Source: Deltaproteobacteria bacterium UBA5756
GTDB taxonomy: Bacteria > Desulfobacterota > Syntrophorhabdia > Syntrophorhabdales > Syntrophorhabdaceae
Direction: 5' to 3'
NCBI GenBank assembly: GCA_002418985.1
Contig: DIFE01000029.1
Span: 17,096-32,447, forward strand
Length of the DNA: 15,352 bases
In this document: positions 1 to 6,335 of the stretch, one piece after another
Layout of the letters: every line of letters begins with the position of its first letter
How positions within the stretch are numbered: position 1 is the stretch's first letter
Program-made: the position numbers and the translations under genes
The notes under the pieces: generated by a model
Database searches by the model: none
Told to the model about the DNA's origin: nothing
The model's input: the letters and a program-made list of their open reading frames with translations, nothing else

Positions 1-238
1 GCCTCTTTTTCCACAATTTCTTTACCAGTGAATATCCCCCATAGCCGATTATAGCCCCGACGGCCGCGGCAACGGGAACCACGACGATGCCGATGGTGGA
101 TATCGCCTTTACCACCCTGGCCGCAACAATGAGTTTGTGCTTTTTTCCGGTCTGAGTTTCCATCAATGCCTGCCCGGCCTCCAGCACTGGGGCCGCTTGG
201 CCGATTTTGTTTACGTTCCCCTGACCCCTTTCATCCAT
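1..238 (-). CDS. Small membrane-anchored protein, 3' end cut by window edge
   Basis: An open frame on the minus strand starts at an ATG at 238-236 and runs off the window at base 1, so about 79 residues are visible. The first 40 or so residues are polar. Then comes a hydrophobic stretch (about residues 44-66) rich in Val, Ile, Ala and Gly, followed by a basic tail (KKLWKKR). This looks like one membrane helix with positive residues after it. An AGGA sits just upstream and a GGGGAG slightly further away, so the start is likely but not certain; the frame stays open upstream. It lies 52 bases after the stop of the preceding membrane protein on the same strand, so the two probably share a transcript. 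I recognise no family. It could be a short membrane protein or the start of a longer one. Confidence 0.5.
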   Translation of the reverse strand, partial: MDERGQGNVNKIGQAAPVLEAGQALMETQTGKKHKLIVAARVVKAISTIGIVVVPVAAAVGAIIGYGGYSLVKKLWKKR

Positions 239-290
239 TTTCCTGCACTCCCCGGGGATTTGCAAGAAATTATCACCGGCTGCCGCCGGG

Positions 291-956
291 TCAAGTATCG
301 AGGCCGATCCGCGAAGCGATCAAAAAGGTTCGCTGTCTTCCGGAAGAGGAAAAAGATGCCTGTACTGCGAAGGGGAGACCAGCACGGTCTCCTCGGCGAG
401 CCAACGTGAATTCTTCACGGGTACCCGCAGGTGGCGCCGAAAAAAACCGCGTCCAGGACGCGGACGCCAGTGAAGCTCCCGATGCAAGGCCGAGCGCCAA
501 AATACAGAGATTGTCCGCGTTCGCCCTCTTGCCTTCCCACAGCATCGTCCCTCCGACGGCGATGAAACCGGCGGCGCACATCAACAGGGGAACGCCGATC
601 TTCAGCATGAGTACGAAGTCCGCTTTCTCCAGACCGATCTCTTCCGGATCAACGACCATATCGAGACGGCGTTTCCGAAACACCTGGATCAGGCCGTTAT
701 CCCTGACAAGGGCGGTGCGATTTCTGTGCATCGCCATCTGCCAGCAGGCAAGGATCACGCCGACGAAGAACACGACCCCCAGCAACTGAAGCGTGATCGT
801 GCTCAAAGGCAATCGGCTCTCCGACAGGATAAGGATGCCGACGACAAGGAAGAAACCGCCCCAGATTCCCGGTTGCCATCCGAGGGTTTCGACCACGCGG
901 CGATGCTCGGGGACATAGTCAAGTAGCTGTTCCGCTCGTGATAATGCCGGATCCAT
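291..956 (-). CDS. Hypothetical four-helix inner-membrane protein, 221 aa
   Basis: The protein has four clear hydrophobic segments, at about residues 27-47, 50-73, 115-138 and 145-166. A polar, basic and acidic connector of about 40 residues separates helices 2 and 3, and a soluble tail of about 50 residues follows helix 4. There is no signal peptide and no catalytic motif that I recognise. The start at 956 is supported by CAGGGA a few bases upstream. The gene begins 32 bases after the stop of the flavin reductase-like gene and ends 52 bases before the next minus-strand gene, so the three look like one operon. The tail is rich in Ser and Arg, unlike the membrane part. Function unknown; a membrane partner of the flavoprotein is possible only from position. 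Confidence 0.65.
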   Translation of the reverse strand: MDPALSRAEQLLDYVPEHRRVVETLGWQPGIWGGFFLVVGILILSESRLPLSTITLQLLGVVFFVGVILACWQMAMHRNRTALVRDNGLIQVFRKRRLDMVVDPEEIGLEKADFVLMLKIGVPLLMCAAGFIAVGGTMLWEGKRANADNLCILALGLASGASLASASWTRFFSAPPAGTREEFTLARRGDRAGLPFAVQASFSSSGRQRTFLIASRIGLDT

Positions 957-988
957 TCTTTTTCCCTGACAGTAACGCGACGAAGCTC

Positions 989-1558
989 TTATCCTTTCCT
1001 TATGAGCTTCTTGCCGACATCCCAGGCCTCGGCAATATGCTCGCCCAGGGTGAGATAGCTCCTTTCGGGCATGGACAGGACGAGGGGGTCGATCTTCTTT
1101 ATGTCCGGCGCGCCGTCCGTCAGATACCGTTCGTCGCTGTACGCGGCCATTATTTCACCGATGAAGAATTCATTTGCCGGAAAATCCACGACGTCGATAA
1201 GCCTGCACTCTATATTATAGGGGCACTCCTGTATCATGGGGGCATTGCCTGTTTTTCCGTAAAAGGTCTCGAAACTCTTCGCCTTGTCGTATTTCTTTCC
1301 TGAAACGATACCGCAATAATCCGTCATCCCCACCATATCGCCGGAGGGGATATTGATGCTGAAGGAGCCGCTTTCTTTTATGCCCGAATTCGTGTAGTGA
1401 ATTTTTCCCAATGAAATACCTATGCAGGGCGGTTTGGGATTGACCATGGTAAACCACGCGACGGCCAGATAATTCGGTTTCTTGTTCACGGTCGCACCGA
1501 CGATGGAACAGGGCATGGGATAGAGAATGGTCTCGGTGGTTATCTCTATTTTGTTCAT
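989..1558 (-). CDS. Flavin reductase-like FMN-binding protein (flavoredoxin type)
   Basis: This 189-residue protein matches the flavin reductase-like / flavoredoxin family, small cytoplasmic FMN-binding split-barrel proteins that take part in electron transfer or reduce flavins. Visible support is the N-terminal pattern ILYPMPCSIVGA, then YLAVAWFTMVNPKPPCIGIS, the usual first strands of the barrel that hold FMN, followed by GSFSINIPS and later FFIGEIMAAY. Full length and start are normal for the family; AGGGGG precedes the ATG. No NAD(P)H-binding domain is seen, as usual for flavoredoxins. In sulfate reducers flavoredoxin has been linked to thiosulfate reduction, but the substrate here cannot be read from sequence. 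It is the first gene of a probable three-gene operon with two small membrane proteins. Confidence 0.88.
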   Translation of the reverse strand: MNKIEITTETILYPMPCSIVGATVNKKPNYLAVAWFTMVNPKPPCIGISLGKIHYTNSGIKESGSFSINIPSGDMVGMTDYCGIVSGKKYDKAKSFETFYGKTGNAPMIQECPYNIECRLIDVVDFPANEFFIGEIMAAYSDERYLTDGAPDIKKIDPLVLSMPERSYLTLGEHIAEAWDVGKKLIRKG

Positions 1559-1593
1559 GGAATCCCCCTGGCTCTTTTGTAGTTGCTCTTACG

Positions 1594-1622
1594 ATTATAT
1601 ATTATGACAATTCGCCGCTGAA
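1594..1622 (-). promoter_or_regulatory. Putative sigma-70 promoter for the flavin reductase operon
   Basis: On the minus strand a perfect -10 hexamer TATAAT (1599-1594) follows a weak -35 TTCAGC (1622-1617) with a 17-base spacer. Transcription would begin near 1587, giving a leader of about 28 bases before the ATG at 1558. The -35 matches only three of six consensus positions, so an activator may be needed. The block is very AT-rich compared with its surroundings. Confidence 0.4.
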
Positions 1623-1656
1623 ATTACAGTATAATACGTAGTCATTCGGCAGGCGC

Positions 1657-1702
1657 CCGGGACCTTTTGTGCGTGATCAATGTCAAACGGACAGGGTCCC
1701 GG
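1657..1702. repeat. 8-bp perfect inverted repeat with 30-base spacer
   Basis: CCGGGACC (1657-1664) and GGTCCCGG (1695-1702) are exact reverse complements. They lie between the end of the universal stress protein gene and the flavin reductase promoter. Neither arm is followed by a clean T-run, so it is a poor intrinsic terminator. It could be an operator or the closing stem of an RNA element in the stress gene's 3' region. Confidence 0.4.
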
Positions 1703-1786
1703 AAAAGATCATTCATAATTGCAGGATCGGTGAAGAATGACAGGAGTTCGCGGTCGCCGGCGCGGCACCCCGTTCTTCTCTTTGCT

Positions 1787-2263
1787 CTACTCCACGATGC
1801 ACACCGCCAAACCCGCGCCTTTGTGAAGTATCGATGCCGCCAGGCCGCCCGTCAGGATAGGGACGGCGCCGCGCCTGCCAAGTACCAGGGTTCGGTAGCC
1901 GCCGGTCTTCGCCTCTTCGACAACCGCTTCGGCAACGGTGGTCACGTCGCTTATCACCCTCATATCGACCTGGTCCGGGCTGAGGCCTTTTTCCGTCAGC
2001 ATCCGGTGGGCCTTTTCGAAATGAGGTCCCATTACCGTCTTCTGGTTCGCGAACCATCTGTCTATAACCTCCTGCCGCTCCTGCCTTTCGGCAGGTGTCA
2101 GGATATGGCCGTCATCCCAGAATTGCGGCGGTACGTTGGGTACCACGTAGAGCAGGGTGACCTTCATGTCCTTAAGCCCCGAGAACTGAGAACCTACATA
2201 ATCCACGGCCTTCATGGCACTCGCGGACCCGTCAAAGGCGATCAAAACATTCCTTTCATCCAT
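1787..2263 (-). CDS. Universal stress protein (UspA family)
   Basis: A single-domain 158-residue protein with the UspA alpha/beta fold. The N-terminus NVLIAFDGSASAMKAVDY is the standard first strand with the nucleotide-binding Asp, VTLLYVVPNV is the second strand, and the C-terminal part carries TLVLGRRGAVPILTGGLAASIL. This last stretch corresponds to the ATP-binding loop G-2X-G-9X-G-(S/T) of ATP-binding members. Here the first two Gly are kept but the last G-(S/T) pair is Ala-Ala, so tight ATP binding is uncertain. An insert of about 30 charged residues (TPAERQERQEVIDRWFANQ region) forms the usual long helix. GGAGGAG lies 2 bases before the ATG. The gene is monocistronic with its own promoter. 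Such proteins help survival under starvation or other stress; the signal here is unknown. Confidence 0.9.
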   Translation of the reverse strand: MDERNVLIAFDGSASAMKAVDYVGSQFSGLKDMKVTLLYVVPNVPPQFWDDGHILTPAERQERQEVIDRWFANQKTVMGPHFEKAHRMLTEKGLSPDQVDMRVISDVTTVAEAVVEEAKTGGYRTLVLGRRGAVPILTGGLAASILHKGAGLAVCIVE

Positions 2264-2294
2264 AGCTCCTCCCTCTGCTGACAGTTCTACTATA

Positions 2295-2322
2295 ATGTTA
2301 GCACCTTATCTCGATTCGACAA
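2295..2322 (-). promoter_or_regulatory. Putative promoter of the universal stress protein gene
   Basis: On the minus strand, TTGTCG (2322-2317) and TAACAT (2300-2295) are separated by 16 bases, and each matches four of six sigma-70 consensus positions. The predicted start near 2288 gives a leader of about 25 bases carrying the GGAGGAG ribosome-binding site. The site lies after the terminator of the Cache gene, which supports independent transcription. Confidence 0.45.
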
Positions 2323-2370
2323 CAGGGAAGGATTGTCGGACATCGCGGGCCGCAGCCAGGAAGGATGAAA

Positions 2371-2407
2371 AGAAAGGCCCCTTGCCCTCTCGCGGACAAG
2401 GGCCTTC
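2371..2407 (-). terminator. Intrinsic terminator of the Cache-protein gene
   Basis: The minus strand can fold AAGGCCCTTG (2406-2397) against CAAGGGGCCTT (2384-2374), ten pairs with one bulged base and a loop of 12. The transcript then reads TTTCTTTTC. It begins 12 bases after the stop of the Cache gene. Confidence 0.85.
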
Positions 2408-2417
2408 ACGATCGTCT

Positions 2418-2954
2418 TTACGGCAGGTAGACGCCGGTGCCGATGAAGTAGTCAGTCCCGGGGATGGGCTCTACGTAACCCAACTTGGGGGCCTGCTCCT
2501 TGGAACCCGGCTTAACCCAGTAGAAATCGACGAATCCGCCGCCCTTTTTGGATGCCTCGAGCAGGGCGCGGATAACGTATTTGCCTTTTGCGTCCTTGTA
2601 ATCATACAGGTTCTTTCCCTGCAGGTCTTTCTGTACAGCATGGGCAACGTTGACGCATTTGGAATCGTAGACATAGAAATATCCCGAATTGTCGGAATAG
2701 AAGCGTACCGGGGCAACAAAGGACCGGATCAGGTTGATACGATCTTTTTCATTCTTCACGTTGGCGAGAGCCCCGCCCAAACCGGCGGCGAACCCGTGCA
2801 CCATGACCTTTGCGGTGTCCTTGTACTGTTCGATAGCCACAGGTTTTGCGGCAGCATCGGGGGCTGCCTGTACAGGAATCGTCCAACAAACCAGCAACAT
2901 GAAGCCCAGAAAGAGTGCGAATAATGAAGTGATGCGAATGCGTGCTGCGATCAT
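2418..2954 (-). CDS. Secreted single-Cache-domain (sCache_2-like) ligand-binding protein
   Basis: This 178-residue protein starts with a signal peptide (about residues 1-30: basic start, hydrophobic core, then VQA|AP). The rest forms one small-molecule-binding Cache domain of the sCache_2 type: helix at about residues 40-75, then DNSGYFYVYDSKC, LQGKNLYDYKDAKGKY, a helix, GGGFVDFYW, and the closing strands KLGYVEPIPGTDYFIGTGVYL. In chemoreceptors and histidine kinases this domain is followed by a membrane helix and a signalling module; here the chain stops right after the domain, so it is a free periplasmic protein. AGGAGG lies 10 bases before the ATG. It has its own terminator. It may be a binding protein that presents a ligand, perhaps a small organic acid, to a membrane sensor elsewhere. 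The ligand is not readable from sequence. Confidence 0.85.
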   Translation of the reverse strand: MIAARIRITSLFALFLGFMLLVCWTIPVQAAPDAAAKPVAIEQYKDTAKVMVHGFAAGLGGALANVKNEKDRINLIRSFVAPVRFYSDNSGYFYVYDSKCVNVAHAVQKDLQGKNLYDYKDAKGKYVIRALLEASKKGGGFVDFYWVKPGSKEQAPKLGYVEPIPGTDYFIGTGVYLP

Positions 2955-2990
2955 AGCGGTAAAACCTCCTGTAGTTAAGATGGCTTCAGA

Positions 2991-3041
2991 GTTTCAGGTT
3001 TCATGAGGGATGAGTCTTCTCTGCAACCGATACCCTGAAAC
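2991..3041. repeat. 8-bp inverted repeat in the Cache gene leader
   Basis: GTTTCAGG (2991-2998) and CCTGAAAC (3034-3041) are exact reverse complements separated by 35 bases, in the leader just upstream of the Cache gene's ribosome-binding site. The arms could close a leader RNA structure or form a regulator site. I could match it to no known riboswitch class. Confidence 0.35.
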
Positions 3042-3065
3042 GACAAAAACAGCCAATTCGGCTGT
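3041..3065 (-). terminator. Hairpin with T-tail, probable terminator after the ribB remnant
   Basis: On the minus strand ACAGCC-GAATT-GGCTGT (3065-3049) is followed directly by TTTTGTCG, giving a run of five T. The stem has six pairs and a loop of five. It lies about 170 bases after the stop of the ribB remnant and about 90 bases before the Cache gene. It may have ended the original ribB transcript, or act as an attenuator in the Cache gene leader. Confidence 0.55.
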
Positions 3066-3236
3066 AGCTGTATCCTTCCCATTGATCGGTAATGCAAGAC
3101 AGCGTAAATATGTCTACATTATCGTGTCCGGTGCCCTTCAGCTTAACACAAAAACTCCCGGTTTTCAGGCTTCAGGCATGGAAAAGCCTCTTTTCTTTTC
3201 CTTTTCTCAATGGCAATCTCTCCTGTAGCGATTATT
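3066..3236. other. Non-coding spacer with a weak plus-strand terminator-like hairpin
   Basis: No credible gene is seen here. The plus strand contains AGGCTT (3167-3172) and AAGCCT (3184-3189) around an 11-base loop, followed by a pyrimidine tract CTTTTCTTTTCC (from 3190). This resembles a terminator for plus-strand transcripts, yet no plus-strand gene ends upstream of it. It may stop antisense transcription entering from the left. Confidence 0.3.
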
Positions 3237-3425
3237 TCAGTTTGCTTTTCGCTCCCCTGCCCGGCGATATTTCACCAGGTCCTCGACGGTCACGACGGGG
3301 ATCGCATGTTTTTCGGCAAAACTCACGATCTGGGGCGGACGGGCCATCGTCCCGTCCAGATTAGCAAGCTCGCACAACACACCGCATGGTTTGAGCCCGG
3401 CCGTTCGCACGGCGAGAAGGACAGG
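3237..3425 (-). pseudogene. ribB: 3' remnant of ribB (3,4-dihydroxy-2-butanone 4-phosphate synthase)
   Basis: The minus strand encodes about 60 residues that match the C-terminus of monofunctional RibB, including TAGLKPCGVLCELANLDG, then TMARPPQIVSFAEKH, then PVVTVEDLVKYRRAGERKAN before a stop. These correspond to the E. coli RibB ending [20 protein letters not shown] ... DLVAYRQAHERKAS. RibB is normally about 200-220 residues and makes the four-carbon unit of riboflavin from ribulose 5-phosphate. Everything N-terminal, including the acidic and His residues needed for catalysis, is missing: upstream in the same frame the sequence is antisense to the MOT1 gene and has no RibB similarity. So only the 3' quarter of the gene survives, without a start. 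I infer a deletion or rearrangement in which the transporter gene or its upstream DNA replaced the front of ribB. Confidence 0.75.
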
Positions 3426-3497
3426 GACGGCCGCAATTGTCTTCTTTCTCTTGATTGCCCGTGCCTCCAATGGTAACGTGGATGAACAGGGCGATGA

Positions 3498-4628
3498 ATG
3501 AGAATTCTTGGCAACGATTACGATAAGGCTGAGTTCGCCGGGGCCTTCGGAGACCTGGGGACGCTTGTACCCTTCGTGGTGGGATATATTACCCTCAACA
3601 GAATGGATCCCCTCGGGGTCCTCGTGGCCCTGGGGCTGTTCAAGATCTTTGCGGGGCTTTATTTCCGGACGCCGATGCCGATCCAACCCATGAAGGCGAT
3701 CGGCGGGATGGCCATCGCCCATGCGAGCACCACTACGCCGGGTATGATCTGGGGGGCAGGGATCTTTACGGGTATCTTCTGGCTATTGATGGGTCTCACC
3801 GGCGCCGTCACGTGGATTGAGAAGATAACTGCCAAACCCGTCGTAAGGGGAATAATGCTGGGCCTGGGCTTAAGTTTCATCATGGAAGGGCTGGGCATGA
3901 TGAGGACGCAGCCGCTCGTCGCCATCGGAGGTGCCTGCCTGACACTCCTTCTCCTCACCAGCAAGCGGTATCCCGCGATACTCGCCCTCCTCGTCTACGG
4001 GATTATCGTTGCCTTCATCACCAACCCGGGCCTGTCTTCGGATCTCAGCCACATTTCGATAAGGTTCCGGTGGCCCGAGGTCGGCATCCCGCGGATATCG
4101 TGGAACGAATTGGTCGCCGGCTTTATCTTCCTGGGCCTTCCCCAGGCGCCGCTCACCCTCGGCAACGCCATCATCGGAAGCGTGGCCGAAAACAACCAGC
4201 ATTTTCCCGACAGGCCCGTTACCGCCAAAAAGATCAGCATCGATCACGGGATAATGAACCTCGCCAGTCCCTTCCTCGGTGGTATCCCCATCTGCCATGG
4301 CGCCGGGGGTATGGCAGGGCACATACGATTCGGCGCAAGGACGGGCGGCTCCCTCGTCATCCTGGGTCTCATCGTCCTCGCGACGGGCCTTTTCCTGAGC
4401 GACTCCGTATCCCTCATTCTCCAGGTCTTCCCCAGGTCCGTCCTCGGTGTTATCCTGCTTTTCGCCGGCGTGGAGCTTTCCCTTGTCATAAAGGACGTGA
4501 GGCTAAGGAAAGAAAATCTCTTCGTTCTCGTTGTCACAGCCGGCGTCGCAATGTGGAACATGGGCGTTGCGTACCTCGCGGGATTGATCCTGTACTATGC
4601 CCTCGACCGCCGGTGGATCAAAATATAA
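3498..4628 (+). CDS. MOT1-family molybdate (or sulfate) transporter
   Basis: A polytopic inner-membrane protein of 376 residues with about ten hydrophobic segments. It belongs to the MOT1-like branch of the SulP superfamily: FAGAFGDLGTLVPFVVGY at residues 13-30, PMPIQPMKAIGG at 59-70 (the PMPVQPMKAI signature), LPQAPLTLGNAI at 214-225, and ICHGAGGMAGHIRFGARTGG at 265-284. These motifs match MOT1 proteins, which move molybdate; some relatives have been annotated as sulfate transporters. No STAS domain follows the membrane part, typical of this branch. The start at 3498 has only a weak AGG upstream. The gene starts just beyond the ribB remnant and ends at the long palindrome shared with the serpin gene. 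Molybdate uptake would feed molybdenum-cofactor enzymes, common in anaerobes. Substrate is by family, not shown here. Confidence 0.87.
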   Translation: MRILGNDYDKAEFAGAFGDLGTLVPFVVGYITLNRMDPLGVLVALGLFKIFAGLYFRTPMPIQPMKAIGGMAIAHASTTTPGMIWGAGIFTGIFWLLMGLTGAVTWIEKITAKPVVRGIMLGLGLSFIMEGLGMMRTQPLVAIGGACLTLLLLTSKRYPAILALLVYGIIVAFITNPGLSSDLSHISIRFRWPEVGIPRISWNELVAGFIFLGLPQAPLTLGNAIIGSVAENNQHFPDRPVTAKKISIDHGIMNLASPFLGGIPICHGAGGMAGHIRFGARTGGSLVILGLIVLATGLFLSDSVSLILQVFPRSVLGVILLFAGVELSLVIKDVRLRKENLFVLVVTAGVAMWNMGVAYLAGLILYYALDRRWIKI

Positions 4629-4668
4629 TGAAAACGGCTGCAAAACCTTGAACTGCTTGATCAGGAAG

Positions 4669-4738
4669 AAAAAGACCAAAGACTGTCTCACGCCCGCTTC
4701 CCCCCCAAGGCGGGGGTGAGACAGTCTTTGGTCTTTTT
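4669..4738. terminator. Long palindromic bidirectional terminator between convergent genes
   Basis: The arms 4669-4691 and 4716-4738 are perfect reverse complements over 23 bases, running AAAAAGACC...TCTCAC and GTGAGA...GGTCTTTTT. Inside, a G-G mismatch is followed by seven more pairs (4693-4699 with 4708-4714, one of them G-T) around a C-rich loop. Each strand therefore gives a long stem followed by a T-run: six T on the plus strand, five on the minus strand. It lies 40 bases after the transporter stop and 31 bases beyond the serpin stop, so it can terminate both. Confidence 0.9.
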
Positions 4739-4769
4739 TAAGGGTTGGGTTGATGGGAAGCCTCTTTCA

Positions 4770-5978
4770 TTACTTGCCGGCCGGGTTTGCCATTCTTCCC
4801 ATGAAGAGGATTGTGCCGGTTTCATTGTCCCTGATCATGAAAAAGAAGGGGTGATCGGCACGGAAGACCGGTTCGCGCACGGGCATCGACTTTGTTATCA
4901 TTTCGACGGCCGTTGCGGCGGCGGCCTCGGTTCCTTCCTCGTTGACCTCCACGAAGGCCTTGTGTTTGATCTGTCCGATCCACAGCATTCCTTTCTGCCA
5001 TCCCATGCCGGTGAAATCAGCCGCCGGTGAGAATGCATCCGTCATTCCCATTTTTTGAAAGGGGGAAACCAGATCATACTTTGATTCGAGCTTGAATTTC
5101 GGAAGATAGACAGAAACCTTCCTGTCCGGCTGCCGGTCGAGCTTTGAGAGCCATCCGCCGAGATTCCCGGCCGTCAGTTGTTGTTCGACTGCGGGCAGAC
5201 CATCCACGCTTTTCGGAAGCAGGACGACCATGGAGAGGGCCTTGCCTTTGTAAGGGAGCGAGATCGCCTGAAAGGTCTCCGACTCGAGGAGTTTATACGT
5301 GTCCTTGCGGTACATGAGGGGCACTTTCACCTGCGTGTTTGCCGAAAGGCTGAAAGGAGCATCGTGGGTGCTCTTTGTATCGAACTGTGTCTCCCAGGCG
5401 CCCTTGAAATAGATGGCGTTGAGAATGACGCAGACTGAATTGGCGGAAAGCTGCTCCAGTATCCTGTCGATCTTTCCTTCTGTTTTCTGCTTCACCCAGC
5501 CGTTTATCCTCTCCAGGCCTCCCCTGAAGATCTCAGCATCATAGTAATTCTTCAGGATATCTTTATAACCGCTGCTGACGTTTGATCCCGTCAGGACAAG
5601 CGCATTGGCGATATTCAGCTTCTGGCCCGACTTCTGCGCGGTGCCCATCAGTTCTTTGTTCAGTCCCTTGAAGGCCGAATTCAATGCGACCTGGTCCAGC
5701 TGAAAATGAAGCGCTTTCTTCATCTGGTCGGCCGTATTCCCCCGTGCACCCGCATAGGTCATACCGAGGGCCGAGGAGATGCTGTAGGGCGAAAAGAAAA
5801 AATTGCCTTCATTCGCACCAAGTTCGCGATACAATTGTACCGCCAGGGCGGTATTGCCGCTCGCAACACTATTGTGCGACGACAAACCCGCAGGGGAAGC
5901 CTCGGTCGACCCGGTAAGGGGCGCCGACGCCACGGCAAGCAACAGAACGGCAGACAATACCAGTAACAAACGGTTCAT
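4770..5978 (-). CDS. Secreted serpin (inhibitory-type serine protease inhibitor)
   Basis: This 402-residue protein is a full-length serpin with an N-terminal signal peptide (about 1-19, cleavage after ASA). No lipobox Cys is present, so it should be periplasmic or exported. Serpin landmarks are FFFSPYSISSALGM (60-73), NAIYFKGAWETQF (187-199) and the C-terminal HPFFFMIRDNETGTILFMGR (376-395). The reactive-centre loop reads EEGTEAAAATAVEMITKSMP (347-366). The hinge has Gly at P15, Thr at P14 and Ala at P12-P9, the pattern of inhibitory serpins that trap proteases by loop insertion. Aligned with alpha-1-antitrypsin, the scissile bond is K363-S364, predicting a trypsin-like or basic-specific target. 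The segment around helix F (YDAEIFRGGLERINGWV) is a few residues shorter than usual. AAAGGAG lies a few bases before the ATG. The target protease is unknown. Serpins are uncommon in bacteria. Confidence 0.93.
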   Translation of the reverse strand: MNRLLLVLSAVLLLAVASAPLTGSTEASPAGLSSHNSVASGNTALAVQLYRELGANEGNFFFSPYSISSALGMTYAGARGNTADQMKKALHFQLDQVALNSAFKGLNKELMGTAQKSGQKLNIANALVLTGSNVSSGYKDILKNYYDAEIFRGGLERINGWVKQKTEGKIDRILEQLSANSVCVILNAIYFKGAWETQFDTKSTHDAPFSLSANTQVKVPLMYRKDTYKLLESETFQAISLPYKGKALSMVVLLPKSVDGLPAVEQQLTAGNLGGWLSKLDRQPDRKVSVYLPKFKLESKYDLVSPFQKMGMTDAFSPAADFTGMGWQKGMLWIGQIKHKAFVEVNEEGTEAAAATAVEMITKSMPVREPVFRADHPFFFMIRDNETGTILFMGRMANPAGK

Positions 5979-6298
5979 TCTTCTCTCCTTTCAGATATGT
6001 TGTACACGATCTTCATCTTCTTTGTCTTCTGCAATTGTTGGACAAACGGGCAGCCGGGAAAGTTCCCGGCTATCTATGCGGCGCGGGTTGCGCCGAATGG
6101 CTCTCGCTGTAGCGATCCGCAAGAAGCTTTCTCCGGTTGAAGAGCGCCCCCCGCCATACCGCTTATTAGCTGAAATTACAGGACAATACAGTAAAAGGGG
6201 TTCTTTTGAAACCTTTCAACTGAGAGATCCTGCGGGACCTCCAGACAGCGCCATTCCGAGGGCTTGTTTTCTAACCCTTTGTTATTGTAATAAATATC
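5979..6298. other. Divergent spacer with three closely spaced hairpins
   Basis: No gene is supported in this stretch between the divergent serpin and GntR genes. Three hairpins lie within 64 bases: AGCCGGGAA/TTCCCGGCT (6052-6071), CGGCGC/GCGCCG with loop GGGTT (6079-6095), and TCGCT/AGCGA (6104-6115). None has a T-run on either strand. The serpin ribosome-binding site is at the left edge. The structured part could be the 5' leader of the serpin transcript, a small RNA, or a protein-binding region. I could match no known RNA family. Confidence 0.4.
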
Positions 6299-6327
6299 TT
6301 GACAAGGAGGCGCCATATGCTTAAGCT
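6299..6327 (+). promoter_or_regulatory. Putative promoter of the GntR regulator gene
   Basis: A perfect -35 hexamer TTGACA (6299-6304) is followed after 17 bases by TAAGCT (6322-6327), which keeps three of six -10 positions. The predicted start lies near 6334, leaving a leader of about 75 bases. A TGTCAGACA element sits right at the predicted start, so the promoter is probably autoregulated. Confidence 0.5.
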
Positions 6328-6335
6328 TGTATGAA

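Noticed and set aside
3066..3236. Possible glycine or FMN riboswitch in the spacer near the ribB remnant
   Set aside because: Short matches such as GGAGAGA and GCTGAAGG on the minus strand are not in the order or spacing of either aptamer.
4503..5030. Two opposed short frames both beginning MRQSLVFF
   Set aside because: The shared start is produced by the two arms of the long palindrome at 4669-4738; neither continues into a recognisable protein.
6181..6260. CTGAGAGA with neighbouring GGGG, resembling part of a TPP riboswitch
   Set aside because: The ACCTGA and other conserved blocks are missing, and no thiamine-related gene follows.
6305..6335. AGGAGG followed by ATG and a five-codon frame (MLKLV, then stop), resembling a leader peptide before the GntR gene
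   Set aside because: It sits between and over the predicted -35 and -10 boxes, so it would not be transcribed from that promoter; no attenuation structure follows.
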